Shown here: positions 1 through 9,783 of the stretch, piece after piece
How positions within the stretch are numbered: the stretch's first letter is position 1
Layout: every line of letters starts with the position of its first letter
Assembly: GCF_014596945.1 (NCBI RefSeq)
Contig: NZ_JACVXB010000002.1
Coordinates: 616,172 to 680,171 of the forward strand
From: Aestuariibaculum sediminum
Lineage (GTDB): Bacteria; Bacteroidota; Bacteroidia; Flavobacteriales; Flavobacteriaceae
Length of the DNA stretch: 64,000 bases
Direction: 5' to 3'
Made by a program: the position numbers and the translations under genes
Notes under the pieces: generated by a model
The model's database searches: none
Told to the model about the DNA's origin: nothing
The model's input: the letters and a program-made list of their open reading frames with translations, nothing else

Positions 1-1
1 T

Positions 2-931
2 CATGGCCCATTTTCACATGCCATGGAGCATAGTATTGTAAATGGTGTTTCGCACGAAGAACTGTCCTTGCTTTTTATGCAGCAATTAAATAAAGAATTT
101 AACGGAAGTTTAACGTTGGCAATTCAAATATTTAAAGGAGAATATCCGAGAGCGTTCATGGGACAATTAATTTCCGGGCAGTTTGATATTGATCGTGCTG
201 ATTACCTAAAACGCGATAGTTTTTATACAGGAGTAGCTGAAGGGAATGTAAATAGTGAACGATTAATAACTATGCTTAATGTGGTTAATGATGAGTTGGT
301 TGTGGAAGAAAAAGGAATTTATAGTGTAGAAAAATTTATTGTAGCAAGAAGACTCATGTATTGGCAGGTGTATTTACATAAAACAGGCTTGGTTGCCGAG
401 CAACTTCTAATACGTGTACTAAAACGAGCCAAAGAATTATATAATGAGGGTTATAAGCTCCCGGCAAGCAGAGCGTTAACTTACTTTTTGGAGAATAAAA
501 TAAGTTTAGAAGAATTTAATGATCATACCTTAGAAATATTCGCTTTACTTGATGATTACGATATAATATCTGCAATGAAAGAATGGCAATATGAGAAGGA
601 TTTTGTTCTTGGTCATTTATGTAGTATGATTATAAACAGACATTTGTTAACTATAAAGATTAAAAAGAAAAGAATAAAGAGTGAATTGCTAGAAAGTAAA
701 TTACAAGAAATGATGCTCAAATATAATATATCAAGAGCAGAAGCTTCTTATTTTGTATTTTCTGGCGATATTTCAAATCAAGCGTACCAATTAGAGCGTA
801 AAGAAATTAAAATTTTAAACAAATCAGGAAAAATACAAGATTTCATAAAAGCTTCAGATCATCTAAATATAAAAGCACTTGCTAAACCAGTAACAAAGTA
901 TTATATCTGTTATCCGAAGCAAACCTCTTAA
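2..931 (+). CDS. HD superfamily phosphohydrolase, 5' end missing
   Basis: The gene enters from the left edge. Its frame is open from base 2, and the first residues read HGPFSHAMEH, a segment that directly follows the HD metal-binding pair in COG1078-type (dGTPase-like) phosphohydrolases. About 309 residues are visible, compared with about 400 in the family, so the start and the first HD motif lie outside the window. The ATG at 23 is internal and is not the start. Members are cytoplasmic metal-dependent phosphohydrolases, often acting on nucleotides; the substrate cannot be read here. A 118-base gap with its own promoter separates it from lpxD, an order I know from other Flavobacteriia. Confidence 0.85.
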   Translation, partial: HGPFSHAMEHSIVNGVSHEELSLLFMQQLNKEFNGSLTLAIQIFKGEYPRAFMGQLISGQFDIDRADYLKRDSFYTGVAEGNVNSERLITMLNVVNDELVVEEKGIYSVEKFIVARRLMYWQVYLHKTGLVAEQLLIRVLKRAKELYNEGYKLPASRALTYFLENKISLEEFNDHTLEIFALLDDYDIISAMKEWQYEKDFVLGHLCSMIINRHLLTIKIKKKRIKSELLESKLQEMMLKYNISRAEASYFVFSGDISNQAYQLERKEIKILNKSGKIQDFIKASDHLNIKALAKPVTKYYICYPKQTS

Positions 932-1010
932 CGTGTTATGGTTACCACTTAGTCTAATAGCATTCTAACATTAAGCTCGGGAAGATGAAAAACATTAGCA
1001 CATTTTTTCA

Positions 1011-1018
1011 TACTTTTG
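1011..1018 (+). promoter_or_regulatory. Bacteroidota -7 element upstream of lpxD
   Basis: TACTTTTG is an exact match to the TAnnTTTG -7 consensus. It lies 31 bases before the GTG start of lpxD, which places transcription start near 1025. No clear TTG -33 element is visible at the usual distance. This is probably the promoter of the lipid A operon. Confidence 0.5.
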
Positions 1019-1049
1019 CCCAATAAACTGAACAAGCAAACTTTAAAGT

Positions 1050-2072
1050 GTGAAATTTACAGCAGAACAAATAGCAGGGATTTTAATGGGTGATGTCGTT
1101 GGAAATCCTAATGCTGAAGTATCTAAACTTTCTAAAATAGAAGAGGGTACTGAAGGTTCTTTAACGTTTTTAGCAAACCCGAAATACAAACAGTATATTT
1201 ATTCTACAAAAGCATCTATTACTATAGTTAATAAATCTTTTGAACCTGAAGACGATATAGAAACTACATTAATAAAAGTTGAGGATGCTTATCTGGCATT
1301 TTCTAAAATTCTGGAATATTACAATTCTGTAAAACTTAATAAAGTAGGGGTTGAGCAACCTTCGTTTATAGCAGAATCTTCTTTCTATGGAGATAATGTA
1401 TATGTAGGAGCGTTTTCATATATAGGTGAAAATGTAAGAATAGGTGATAACGTGAAGATTTTCCCTAACAGCTATATCGGAGACAATACAGTTATTGGCG
1501 ATAATACAATCATATTTTCAGGAGCTAAAATATATTCTGAAACGGTAATTGGTAAAAATTGCGTAATTAATTCTGGCGCGATTATAGGGGCTGATGGATT
1601 TGGTTATGCGCCAAATGAAGATGGTGGCTATAATAAGGTACCGCAAACTGGTAACGTTATTATCGAAGATTTCGTGGATGTTGGTGCTACAACAACTATA
1701 GACCGCGCTACATTAGGTTCTACAATTATTAGAACTGGGGTGAAATTAGATAACCAGATTCAAATTGCTCATAATGTTGAAATTGGCAAAAACACAGTAA
1801 TTGCAGCGCAAACAGGAATTGCTGGCTCCACTAAAATTGGAGAAAATTGTCAGATTGGTGGACAAGTTGGTATCGCTGGTCATATAGTAATAGGTAATAA
1901 TGTAAAAGTTCAGGCGCAGTCTGGTATAGCAAGAAAAGTAAAAGATAACGAAGTGTTACAAGGATCTCCGGCCATTACACTTAGTGATTATAATAAATCG
2001 TACGTTCACTTTAAGAACCTACCCAAGATTGTTAAAAACATTAATGATTTAGAAAAAAATAAATGGGAATAG
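1050..2072 (+). CDS. lpxD: UDP-3-O-acylglucosamine N-acyltransferase (LpxD)
   Basis: LpxD adds the N-linked 3-hydroxyacyl chain from acyl-ACP to UDP-3-O-acylglucosamine in the third step of lipid A synthesis, in the cytoplasm. The 340 residues comprise an N-terminal uridine-binding domain (about 1-100) followed by a left-handed beta-helix of hexapeptide repeats (about 105-310; runs such as [16 protein letters not shown]). The catalytic histidine sits in [11 protein letters not shown]. The start is GTG at 1050, because no ATG in this frame precedes the conserved N-terminus. The last 10 bases overlap lpxC-fabZ, implying coupled translation. A second LpxD-like gene lies at 4893. Confidence 0.95.
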   Translation: MKFTAEQIAGILMGDVVGNPNAEVSKLSKIEEGTEGSLTFLANPKYKQYIYSTKASITIVNKSFEPEDDIETTLIKVEDAYLAFSKILEYYNSVKLNKVGVEQPSFIAESSFYGDNVYVGAFSYIGENVRIGDNVKIFPNSYIGDNTVIGDNTIIFSGAKIYSETVIGKNCVINSGAIIGADGFGYAPNEDGGYNKVPQTGNVIIEDFVDVGATTTIDRATLGSTIIRTGVKLDNQIQIAHNVEIGKNTVIAAQTGIAGSTKIGENCQIGGQVGIAGHIVIGNNVKVQAQSGIARKVKDNEVLQGSPAITLSDYNKSYVHFKNLPKIVKNINDLEKNKWE

Positions 2073-3469
2073 TAGTTACTGAAACCAAGCAAAAAACAAT
2101 AGAAAAAGAAATTTCTTTAACTGGCGTTGGATTACACACTGGTAAAAATGTCACACTAACATTTAAGCCAGCTCCTGCAAATTACGGATTAGCATTTAAA
2201 CGTGTCGATTTAGAAGGCGCACCTGTTATAGAAGCAGATGCTAATTATGTTACCAATACTCAAAGAGGCACCTGTTTAGAGAAGAATGGTGTAACCATTC
2301 AAACATCAGAACATGTGCTAGCAGCACTCATTGGTTTAGATATCGATAATGCCTGCTTGGAACTGAATGCTTCAGAACCACCAATAATGGATGGTTCTTC
2401 GAAATTTTTTGTTGAAGCTTTAGAAAAGGCAGGAATTGTAGAACAGGATGCCTTTAGAGAAGAGTTTGTTGTTACCGATATCGTGTCTTACACCGATGAA
2501 GAATCAGGTAGTGAAATTTTGGTAATGCCAGCAAAAGAATACCAAATAACCACGATGGTGGATTTTGGTACTAAAGTTTTAGGTACGCAAAATGCTACTT
2601 TAAATCAAATATCAGATTTTAAAGAAGAGTTTTCTACTTCTAGAACATTTAGTTTTTTGCATGAAATTGAAATGCTTTTAGAACATGGCTTAATTAAAGG
2701 TGGTGACTTAAATAATGCCATAGTTTATGTCGATAAACCTTTGTCTCCTGAAACTATGGAGAAATTAAAGGTAGCGTTCAAAAAAGATTCAATTGCCGTG
2801 AAGCCAAATGGTATTTTAGATAACTTAACATTGCATTATCCAAATGAGGCTGCAAGACACAAATTACTTGACGTAGTTGGAGATTTAGCACTTGTAGGTA
2901 CAAAAATTAGAGGTAAGATTATAGCTAATAAACCGGGGCATTTTGTCAACACACAATTTGCCAAAAAATTATCAAAAATAATTAAAAATGAACGTCGAAA
3001 TAATGTGCCAAACATCGATTTGAATCAGCCGCCATTAATGGATGTGACTCAAATTATGAGTATGTTGCCTCATCGACAACCATTTTTATTAATAGATAAA
3101 GTGTTTGAATTAAGTGATTCGCATGTCACAGCTACTAAAAATGTGACTATGAACGAAGAGTTCTTTAAAGGTCACTTCCCTGGAGCTCCTGTTATGCCGG
3201 GTGTATTAATTGTAGAAGCGATGGCGCAAACAGGAGGTATTTTAGTGTTAAGTACCGTGCCAGATCCTGAAAATTACTTGACGTTCTTCATGAAAATGGA
3301 CAATGTAAAATTCAAACAAAAAGTGTCTCCTGGAGATACCCTAATATTTAAATGTACGCTTATAACTCCAATAAGACGAGGTATTTGTCACATGCAAGGC
3401 TATGCGTATGCTAATGGAAAATTATGTGCTGAAGCAGAACTAATGGCGCAGATTTCTAAAGTAAAATAA
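2063..3469 (+). CDS. lpxC/fabZ: Bifunctional LpxC deacetylase / FabZ dehydratase
   Basis: This 468-residue fusion joins two enzymes that are separate in proteobacteria. Residues 1 to about 310 are the zinc deacetylase LpxC, the committed step of lipid A synthesis; ligands are visible in SEHVLAAL and [10 protein letters not shown]. Residues about 320-468 are the hot-dog dehydratase FabZ of fatty acid elongation, with [11 protein letters not shown] and the catalytic segment [20 protein letters not shown]. The fusion is typical of Bacteroidota and ties membrane lipid and lipid A supply together. It overlaps lpxD by 10 bases and lies 27 bases before lpxA. No truncation or missing residue was seen. 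Confidence 0.96.
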   Translation: MGIVVTETKQKTIEKEISLTGVGLHTGKNVTLTFKPAPANYGLAFKRVDLEGAPVIEADANYVTNTQRGTCLEKNGVTIQTSEHVLAALIGLDIDNACLELNASEPPIMDGSSKFFVEALEKAGIVEQDAFREEFVVTDIVSYTDEESGSEILVMPAKEYQITTMVDFGTKVLGTQNATLNQISDFKEEFSTSRTFSFLHEIEMLLEHGLIKGGDLNNAIVYVDKPLSPETMEKLKVAFKKDSIAVKPNGILDNLTLHYPNEAARHKLLDVVGDLALVGTKIRGKIIANKPGHFVNTQFAKKLSKIIKNERRNNVPNIDLNQPPLMDVTQIMSMLPHRQPFLLIDKVFELSDSHVTATKNVTMNEEFFKGHFPGAPVMPGVLIVEAMAQTGGILVLSTVPDPENYLTFFMKMDNVKFKQKVSPGDTLIFKCTLITPIRRGICHMQGYAYANGKLCAEAELMAQISKVK

Positions 3470-3496
3470 TAAAGACTTTTTAAGACAAACAAACAC

Positions 3497-4282
3497 ATGA
3501 ATCAACCACTAGCATATGTTCATCCAGGCGCAAAAATTGCAAAAAATGTTGTTATAGAGCCTTTTGCAACAATACATAATAATGTAGTAATTGGCGAAGG
3601 AACTTGGATAGGTAGTAATGTTACTATTATGGAAGGTGCCCGTATCGGAAAAAATTGTAATATTTTCCCTGGTGCCGTAATCTCAGCAATACCACAAGAC
3701 TTAAAATATAAAGACGAAGATACCACGGCAGAAATTGGTGATAACGTAACCATTAGAGAATGTGTTACTATTAACCGTGGAACAACAGACCGCATGAAAA
3801 CCGTTATAGGAAACAATTGTTTGATTATGGCATATTGCCATGTCGCTCATGATTGTATCGTAGGTGATAACTGTATATTTTCAAACAACAGCACGTTGGC
3901 GGGTCATATAACAGTAGGCGATTACGTTGTTTTAGCTGGTATGGCAGCTGTACACCAATTTGTATCGATTGGTAACCATGCGTTTGTTACGGGCGGGTCT
4001 TTAGTACGTAAAGATGTCCCTCCTTTTGTAAAAGCAGCAAGGGAGCCGCTATCTTATGTTGGAATCAATTCTGTAGGCTTAAGACGTCGTGGATTTAGTA
4101 CAGAAAAAATTAGAGAAATTCAAGACATTTACAGGATTCTATACCAAAATAATTACAACAATACCCAGGCGGCAGAAATTATTGAAGCAGAAATGGAAGC
4201 TACACCTGAGCGCGATGAAATTCTACAGTTCATTAAAGATTCCCAACGTGGAATAATGAAAGGATACTTCAAATCGAATTAA
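3497..4282 (+). CDS. lpxA: UDP-N-acetylglucosamine acyltransferase (LpxA)
   Basis: LpxA transfers 3-hydroxyacyl from ACP to the 3-OH of UDP-GlcNAc, the first step of lipid A synthesis. The 261 residues match the usual length of about 260. An N-terminal left-handed beta-helix of hexapeptide repeats (1 to about 190) is followed by a helical tail (about 190-261). The catalytic histidine lies in AYCHVAHDCIVG. It is the third gene of the lpx operon, 27 bases after lpxC-fabZ and 33 bases before efp. Confidence 0.96.
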   Translation: MNQPLAYVHPGAKIAKNVVIEPFATIHNNVVIGEGTWIGSNVTIMEGARIGKNCNIFPGAVISAIPQDLKYKDEDTTAEIGDNVTIRECVTINRGTTDRMKTVIGNNCLIMAYCHVAHDCIVGDNCIFSNNSTLAGHITVGDYVVLAGMAAVHQFVSIGNHAFVTGGSLVRKDVPPFVKAAREPLSYVGINSVGLRRRGFSTEKIREIQDIYRILYQNNYNNTQAAEIIEAEMEATPERDEILQFIKDSQRGIMKGYFKSN

Positions 4283-4315
4283 TTAAAATAAAAATCAATT
4301 TTTAGATAATATATT

Positions 4316-4885
4316 ATGGCAGTTACAACGAGTGATATTAGAAACGGATTATGCTTAAAATATAACAACGATATTTATAAAATCGTTGAGTTTTTGCACG
4401 TAAAGCCAGGAAAAGGGCCTGCATTCGTAAGAACAAAATTAAAGAGTGTTACTACAGGAAAAGTTATTGATAACACTTTTTCGGCGGGACACAAACTGGA
4501 AGATGTTCGAGTTGAAACACATAAATTTCAGTTTTTATACAACGATGGTGAATATTACCATTTCATGAATACTGAGGACTATACACAAATCCAGTTAACG
4601 GAGGCAGCTCTAGACAGCCCAGGGTTAATGAAAGAAGGTGAAGTAGTAACCGTAATGATTAATACTGAAGATAATATGCCGCTTTCTGTTGAAATGCCTG
4701 CAAGCGTAATTTTAGAGGTTACTGCTACCGAACCAGGTGTAAAAGGAAATACGGCAACTAATGCAACTAAACCCGCAACCGTGGAAACTGGAGCAACAGT
4801 TAACGTGCCTTTATTTATAAATGAAGGTGACAAGATTAAAGTAGAAACCGAAAAAGGCACATACAAAGAACGCGTTAAAGAATAG
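4316..4885 (+). CDS. efp: Elongation factor P
   Basis: EF-P enters the ribosomal E/P site and rescues stalling at polyproline stretches. The 189 residues show the KOW-like N-terminal domain (1-65) and two OB-fold domains, the standard length. The loop HVKPGKGPAF carries Lys33, which aligns with the modified Lys34 of E. coli EF-P. No epmA/epmB-like modification gene is present in the window. It sits inside the lpx operon between lpxA (33-base gap) and the second lpxD (7-base gap), an arrangement I recognise from other Flavobacteriia that probably reflects co-expression rather than shared function. Confidence 0.95.
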   Translation: MAVTTSDIRNGLCLKYNNDIYKIVEFLHVKPGKGPAFVRTKLKSVTTGKVIDNTFSAGHKLEDVRVETHKFQFLYNDGEYYHFMNTEDYTQIQLTEAALDSPGLMKEGEVVTVMINTEDNMPLSVEMPASVILEVTATEPGVKGNTATNATKPATVETGATVNVPLFINEGDKIKVETEKGTYKERVKE

Positions 4886-4892
4886 TTTCAAT

Positions 4893-5831
4893 TTGAAATT
4901 CCCAAAACCACATACATTAAAACAAATCGCTCAATTAATCGATTGCGATTATGTTGGTCAAGACGATTTTCCTGTTTTAGGGATGAATGAAATTCATGTT
5001 GTCGAGACAGGAGATATTGTTTTTGTCGATCACCCGAAATACTACGACAAAGCTTTAAATTCTGCAGCTACCATTATTTTAATTAATAAAGAAGTTTCTT
5101 GTCCTGAAGGCAAGGCTTTACTGGTTAGTGATGACCCATTTAGAGATTTCAATAAACTTACACAGCAATTCAAGCCGTTTAAAGTAGCAGAAAGTCTAAT
5201 TTCAGAGTCAGCTAAAATTGGGGCAGGCACTATCATTCAGCCCAATGTATTTGTTGGTCATAATGTTATTATTGGAAAAAATTGTGTAATTCATTCTAAT
5301 GTAAGTATTTATGATGATACTGTAATAGGAGATAACGTTACAATACATGCCAATACAGTTTTGGGGGCTAATGCTTTTTATTATAAAAAGCGTCCTGAAG
5401 GCTTCGATAGATTACTTTCTAGTGGACGAGTGGTAATCGAAAATAATGTTGATATTGGAGCTAGCTGTACAATCGATAGAGGGGTTACCGGTGATACACG
5501 CATCAGCGAAGGCTCTAAGCTTGATAATCTGATTCAAATTGGACACGATACAGTTGTAGGTAAAAAGTGTTTAATCGCTTCGCAAGCTGGTATTGCTGGT
5601 TGTGTTGTCATTGAAGATGAAGCTACAATTTGGGGGCAAGTGGGCTGCGCAAGCGGTATTACCATTGGAGCCAATGCTGTAGTTCATGCTCAATCAGGAA
5701 TTAGTAAGTCTTTACCAGGAGGAAAAACCTATTGGGGTACTCCTGCTCAAGAAGCCAAAGAACACCTAAAGGGATTAGCTCTAGTAAAGCAAATTCCAAA
5801 AATTTTGGAAGAATTAAAAACTAAAAAATAA
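4893..5831 (+). CDS. Second LpxD-like hexapeptide acyltransferase
   Basis: The 312-residue protein has the LpxD architecture: an N-terminal uridine-binding-like domain (1 to about 100), a hexapeptide beta-helix (about 105-280) and a short helical tail. A histidine at the LpxD catalytic position is retained in NLIQIGHDTVVGKK. It differs clearly from LpxD at 1050 and is probably a paralogue with another acceptor or acyl chain; this is inference. The start is TTG at 4893, 7 bases after efp, because the conserved N-terminus begins there and no ATG precedes it. It is usually annotated as UDP-3-O-acylglucosamine N-acyltransferase. Confidence 0.85.
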   Translation: MKFPKPHTLKQIAQLIDCDYVGQDDFPVLGMNEIHVVETGDIVFVDHPKYYDKALNSAATIILINKEVSCPEGKALLVSDDPFRDFNKLTQQFKPFKVAESLISESAKIGAGTIIQPNVFVGHNVIIGKNCVIHSNVSIYDDTVIGDNVTIHANTVLGANAFYYKKRPEGFDRLLSSGRVVIENNVDIGASCTIDRGVTGDTRISEGSKLDNLIQIGHDTVVGKKCLIASQAGIAGCVVIEDEATIWGQVGCASGITIGANAVVHAQSGISKSLPGGKTYWGTPAQEAKEHLKGLALVKQIPKILEELKTKK

Positions 5832-5866
5832 ATTAAAAAGACTGCTAAAAGTATGTTTAAAAACTA

Positions 5867-5874
5867 TATTTTTG
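5867..5874 (+). promoter_or_regulatory. -7 element upstream of sucD
   Basis: TATTTTTG matches TAnnTTTG exactly, 31 bases before the sucD ATG. It suggests that sucD is transcribed separately from the lpx operon, which ends 36 bases upstream. No good -33 TTG is visible. Confidence 0.45.
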
Positions 5875-5904
5875 TGCAGCTTTATTCAAAATAATAAATA
5901 AAAA

Positions 5905-6777
5905 ATGAGTGTTTTAGTAAACAAAGATTCAAAAATAATAGTTCAGGGTTTTACTGGAAGTGAAGGTACTTTCCATGCTAGCCAAATGATTGAATACGGA
6001 ACCAACGTAGTGGGAGGTGTAACTCCAGGTAAAGGTGGTCAAACACACTTAGATAAACCTGTTTTTAATACAGTTAAAGATGCTGTTGAGCAGGTAGGAG
6101 CCGATACTACTATTATTTTTGTACCACCAGCTTTTGCTGCTGATGCTATTATGGAAGCTGCTGATGCAGGCATTAAAGTAATCATTACTATTACTGAAGG
6201 TATTCCTGTAGCAGATATGATTACGGCATCAAACTATATTAAAAACAAAGACTGTCGCTTAATTGGTCCTAACTGTCCAGGAGTTATTACTCCAGGTGAA
6301 GCAAAAGTAGGAATTATGCCAGGTTTTGTGTTTAAGCAAGGTAAGGTTGGAATTGTTTCTAAATCAGGAACATTAACATATGAAGCAGCTGATCAAGTTG
6401 GAAAACAAGGATTAGGAATAACAACTGCTATCGGTATTGGCGGTGATCCAATTATTGGAACTACAACTAAAGAAGCAGTAGAATTATTAATAAATGACCC
6501 TGAAACTGAAGCTGTGGTAATGATTGGAGAAATTGGCGGTCAATTGGAAGCCGATGCAGCTAAATGGTATAAAGAAAGCGGAAGTAAAAAGCCAGTAGTT
6601 GGTTTTATCGCTGGTGAAACTGCTCCTGCTGGACGTACAATGGGGCACGCGGGTGCTATTGTAGGTGGTAGCGATGATACAGCTCAAGCAAAAAAGAAAA
6701 TTATGAGAGAATGTGGGATTCACGTCGTGGATTCTCCTGCCGAAATCGGTAAAAAAGTTGCTGAAGTATTAGGGTAA
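5905..6777 (+). CDS. sucD: Succinyl-CoA synthetase alpha subunit (ADP-forming type)
   Basis: SucD with the SucC beta subunit interconverts succinyl-CoA and succinate with nucleotide triphosphate formation in the TCA cycle. The 290 residues match the family. The N-terminal CoA-binding Rossmann domain (1 to about 130) carries [10 protein letters not shown]. The C-terminal ligase domain holds [10 protein letters not shown] and the phosphohistidine segment [13 protein letters not shown]. sucC is not in the window, so the subunits are encoded apart. Own promoter upstream and a strong terminator directly downstream indicate a single-gene transcript. Confidence 0.96.
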   Translation: MSVLVNKDSKIIVQGFTGSEGTFHASQMIEYGTNVVGGVTPGKGGQTHLDKPVFNTVKDAVEQVGADTTIIFVPPAFAADAIMEAADAGIKVIITITEGIPVADMITASNYIKNKDCRLIGPNCPGVITPGEAKVGIMPGFVFKQGKVGIVSKSGTLTYEAADQVGKQGLGITTAIGIGGDPIIGTTTKEAVELLINDPETEAVVMIGEIGGQLEADAAKWYKESGSKKPVVGFIAGETAPAGRTMGHAGAIVGGSDDTAQAKKKIMRECGIHVVDSPAEIGKKVAEVLG

Positions 6778-6796
6778 TCTCTGTAAACATATTAGG

Positions 6797-6826
6797 AAAA
6801 CCTCGCAATTATTTGTGAGGTTTTTT
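6797..6826 (+). terminator. Rho-independent terminator after sucD
   Basis: A 10-bp stem (6799-6808 with 6813-6822, one G-U pair) closes a TTAT loop and is followed by a T-rich tail to 6826. It begins 20 bases after the sucD stop. Confidence 0.85.
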
Positions 6827-6827
6827 A

Positions 6828-6856
6828 TTTGTTGCAACTTGTATTTATTATATTTG
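6828..6856 (+). promoter_or_regulatory. fabG promoter
   Basis: A TTTG (6828-6831) and an exact -7 TATATTTG (6849-6856) are separated by 17 bases, within the Bacteroidota range. Transcription should start near 6863 and leave an untranslated leader of about 70 bases before fabG. Confidence 0.5.
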
Positions 6857-6931
6857 AATTTGATAAGAAAGCAACCATAACATACACCTTGTTGTAAACG
6901 GGGTTTGTAGATATAAATTTAACATATTCAC

Positions 6932-7678
6932 ATGAAATTATTAGAAGGTAAAACCGCCATTATCACTGGAGCGAGTAGAGGTATTGGTAGAGGTATTGCG
7001 CAGGTTTTTGCTGCGCAGGGTGCAAATATTGCATTCACATACAGTTCGTCTGTTGAAGCTGCTAACGAATTGGAAAAAGAATTAAATGATTTAGGTGTAA
7101 AAGCGAAAGGTTATAAAAGTAACGCTGCAAGCTTTGAAGAAGCTCAAAAACTAGCGGACGACGTTGTTGCCGAGTTCGGGAGTATTGATGTATTAATTAA
7201 TAATGCAGGTATTACCAAAGATAATTTGTTAATGCGTATTTCTGAAGAGGATTTCGATACAGTAATTGAAGTGAATTTAAAATCTGTTTTCAACATGACA
7301 AAAGCTGTTCAGCGTACCATGTTAAAACAACGAAAAGGTTCTATTATTAATATGAGTTCTGTTGTTGGTGTTAAAGGAAATGCAGGACAAACCAATTATG
7401 CAGCTTCAAAAGCTGGTATTATAGGTTTTTCTAAATCTGTAGCTCTAGAATTAGGTTCGCGAAACATCCGTAGTAACGTAGTTGCTCCTGGTTTTATTGA
7501 AACCGAAATGACGGCTAAATTAGATGAGGAAGTTGTTAAAGGCTGGAGAGCTGGAATTCCATTAAAACGTGGAGGCACGCCTGAAGATGTTGCTAATGTT
7601 TGTGTGTTCCTAGCAAGTGATATGAGTGCCTATGTTACAGGTCAAACTCTAAACGTTGATGGTGGAATGCTAACCTAA
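6932..7678 (+). CDS. fabG: 3-oxoacyl-ACP reductase FabG
   Basis: FabG reduces 3-oxoacyl-ACP with NADPH in each round of fatty acid elongation. The 248-residue short-chain dehydrogenase has the cofactor motif TGASRGIGRGI at the N-terminus, NNAG near residue 88, and the catalytic Ser and Tyr-x-x-x-Lys in NMSSVVG and NYAASKAG. Length and motifs fit true FabG rather than a generic SDR. It has its own promoter and is followed after 51 bases by the membrane protein at 7730. Confidence 0.92.
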   Translation: MKLLEGKTAIITGASRGIGRGIAQVFAAQGANIAFTYSSSVEAANELEKELNDLGVKAKGYKSNAASFEEAQKLADDVVAEFGSIDVLINNAGITKDNLLMRISEEDFDTVIEVNLKSVFNMTKAVQRTMLKQRKGSIINMSSVVGVKGNAGQTNYAASKAGIIGFSKSVALELGSRNIRSNVVAPGFIETEMTAKLDEEVVKGWRAGIPLKRGGTPEDVANVCVFLASDMSAYVTGQTLNVDGGMLT

Positions 7679-7729
7679 TCAAGTTACCGCGTGCAAGTAA
7701 ATACTATTTTGAAAATTTAAAATTATTTA

Positions 7730-9763
7730 ATGAGTTCTGAAACTCTGTTGTACATTATTGGTGCTGGAATAGCTGCTATCGTTATAGCAGGTTTTCAGTA
7801 TTTTAAAAACAAAAAAAGCATGTCTACTTTAAACATGCTTTTTTTGTTTTTGCGCTTTATCACTGTTTTTTCCATTTTATTACTCTTAATTAATCCTAAA
7901 TTCCACCAAAACGTAATTACTTTAGAAAAACCAGAATTAGTTATAGCTTTAGATAATTCTGCTTCTGTATCTTATTTGAAGCAAGATGTTAAGGCAAAAG
8001 AATTAATTAATAAAATTACAAGCGACAAATTAATTCGGAATAAGTTTAATGTAAACACTTACCTTTTTGGTAGCGATTTAAAACGTTCCGATTCTATATC
8101 TTTTAATGAAAAAGAAACAAATATAAACCAGGCGTTTTCTAAATTAGATCAAATTTACAAGCATAATAATGCGCCAACAATTTTAATAACAGATGGAAAC
8201 CAAACCTATGGTAATAACTATGCATATGCATATAACGATTACAAACACCCCATTTACCCTGTTATTTTAGGAGATACGGTATCCTATACCGATTTAAAAA
8301 TAGAGCAACTTAATGTAAATAAATACGCTTATTTAAGAAACAAATTTCCAGTTGAAGCTATTTTAGTATATAATGGAAATACATCAGTAAATTCTAAATT
8401 TTCAATTACAAAGGGAAATACAGTTGTGTATAGTCAAAATATAACATTCTCAAAAGAGAAAAACTCCACTGTTATTAATTTTACATTACCTGCAAATCAA
8501 GTTGGGGCGCAAGTTTATAAAGCACATTTAGAAGTATTGAGTACTGAAAAAAATAAGGTAAATAATTCTAAGAATTTTGCAGTCGAAGTCATTGATCAAA
8601 AGACAAAAATAGCAATTATAAGTGATGTTATTCATCCAGATTTAGGTGCTTTTAAAAAGAGTATTGAAAGTAATGAACAGCGATCGGTTTCAATTTTAAA
8701 ATCAAATCTAGATATTTCACAAATAAATGATTATCAATTATTTATTTTATATCAGCCAAATAATAAGTTTAAACATATTTTTGAGGCATTAAATAAGAAT
8801 AATAAAAATCGATTCATTATTACAGGTCCTAAAACCGATCTTGTTTTTTTAAATGAATACGCTAAAAGTTTCGAATTTGAAATTACAGGAAACACCGAAA
8901 ATTACCAAGCAGCTTTAAATAAAAATTACACACCCTTTTTAGTTGAAGATATCGATTTTAAAAATTTACCGCCGTTATTTTCGAATTACAGTTCTTTGAT
9001 TCCTTTGGCGCCATATGAGACCATTTTATCAAAGACTTTAAATGGTGTCGAAGTAAATGAACCTTTGTTGTTAACTCTTGAGCAACAAGGTAGGCGAGAA
9101 GCATTATTATTAGGAGAAAATATTTGGCAATGGCGAGCTCATAGTTATGTGCATAGTAAAAGTTTTAATGACTTTGATAATTTTATAAATAAACTGGTTC
9201 AATATTTGGCATCTAATAAATTAAAAAGTAGATTAAACATCGAATATGATGCTTTTTATAATGGGTCTAATGGCATAGTAATTTCTGCGGAATATTTCGA
9301 TAAAAATTACATGTTCGATACGCGTGAAATGCTGAATATTATTGTAACAAATAGCGATACTAAACGTTCTCAAACTTTTCCGCTTATTTTAAAAAATAAT
9401 AGTTATGAGGTGAATTTGAGTAGTTTACCTCCGTCAGATTATAATTTTACAGTTAAAGCAGAAGGAGCAAATATATCTAAATCAGGACGTTTTACAATAT
9501 TAGATTATAATGTTGAAGAGCAGTTTTTAAACGCCGATGTAACAAAACTCCAACAGTTAGCTTCTAATAGTAAAGGAAAATCCTATTTTATAGATAGAGC
9601 CAATAATATTATTGAAGATATAATAAACGATAGTAGATATCAAACCATTCAAAAGAGTCATAAAAATAGTAGCCCCTTAATAGACTGGTCGTATTTATTG
9701 GCTATTATAGCTATTTGTTTAAGCGCGGAATGGTTTTTAAGAAAATATAACGGATTAATTTAA
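7730..9763 (+). CDS. VWA-domain-like membrane protein
   Basis: The 677-residue protein has two N-terminal membrane helices (about 5-22 and 35-58), a von Willebrand A-like domain (about 68-190) and a third membrane helix near the C-terminus (about 648-665), so the bulk is probably periplasmic. The MIDAS-type motif DNSAS and a later ITDGN are intact, so metal-dependent ligand binding is plausible. The remaining region looks like beta-rich and glutamine-amidotransferase-like segments, as in the BatA/VWA proteins of Bacteroidota. Function unknown. It ends 20 bases before the SPFH gene. A terminator-like hairpin lies within codons 28-39. Confidence 0.7.
   Translation: MSSETLLYIIGAGIAAIVIAGFQYFKNKKSMSTLNMLFLFLRFITVFSILLLLINPKFHQNVITLEKPELVIALDNSASVSYLKQDVKAKELINKITSDKLIRNKFNVNTYLFGSDLKRSDSISFNEKETNINQAFSKLDQIYKHNNAPTILITDGNQTYGNNYAYAYNDYKHPIYPVILGDTVSYTDLKIEQLNVNKYAYLRNKFPVEAILVYNGNTSVNSKFSITKGNTVVYSQNITFSKEKNSTVINFTLPANQVGAQVYKAHLEVLSTEKNKVNNSKNFAVEVIDQKTKIAIISDVIHPDLGAFKKSIESNEQRSVSILKSNLDISQINDYQLFILYQPNNKFKHIFEALNKNNKNRFIITGPKTDLVFLNEYAKSFEFEITGNTENYQAALNKNYTPFLVEDIDFKNLPPLFSNYSSLIPLAPYETILSKTLNGVEVNEPLLLTLEQQGRREALLLGENIWQWRAHSYVHSKSFNDFDNFINKLVQYLASNKLKSRLNIEYDAFYNGSNGIVISAEYFDKNYMFDTREMLNIIVTNSDTKRSQTFPLILKNNSYEVNLSSLPPSDYNFTVKAEGANISKSGRFTILDYNVEEQFLNADVTKLQQLASNSKGKSYFIDRANNIIEDIINDSRYQTIQKSHKNSSPLIDWSYLLAIIAICLSAEWFLRKYNGLI
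7811..7845 (+). other. Terminator-like hairpin inside the VWA gene
   Basis: A perfect 13-bp inverted repeat (7811-7823 with 7833-7845; seven A-T pairs then GCATGT/ACATGC) surrounds a 9-base loop, and the downstream arm ends in a run of seven T. It lies 80 bases into the coding sequence. It has the form of an intrinsic terminator; whether it acts as one is unknown. Confidence 0.5.
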
Positions 9764-9783
9764 ACTTAAATATAAATTTATAC

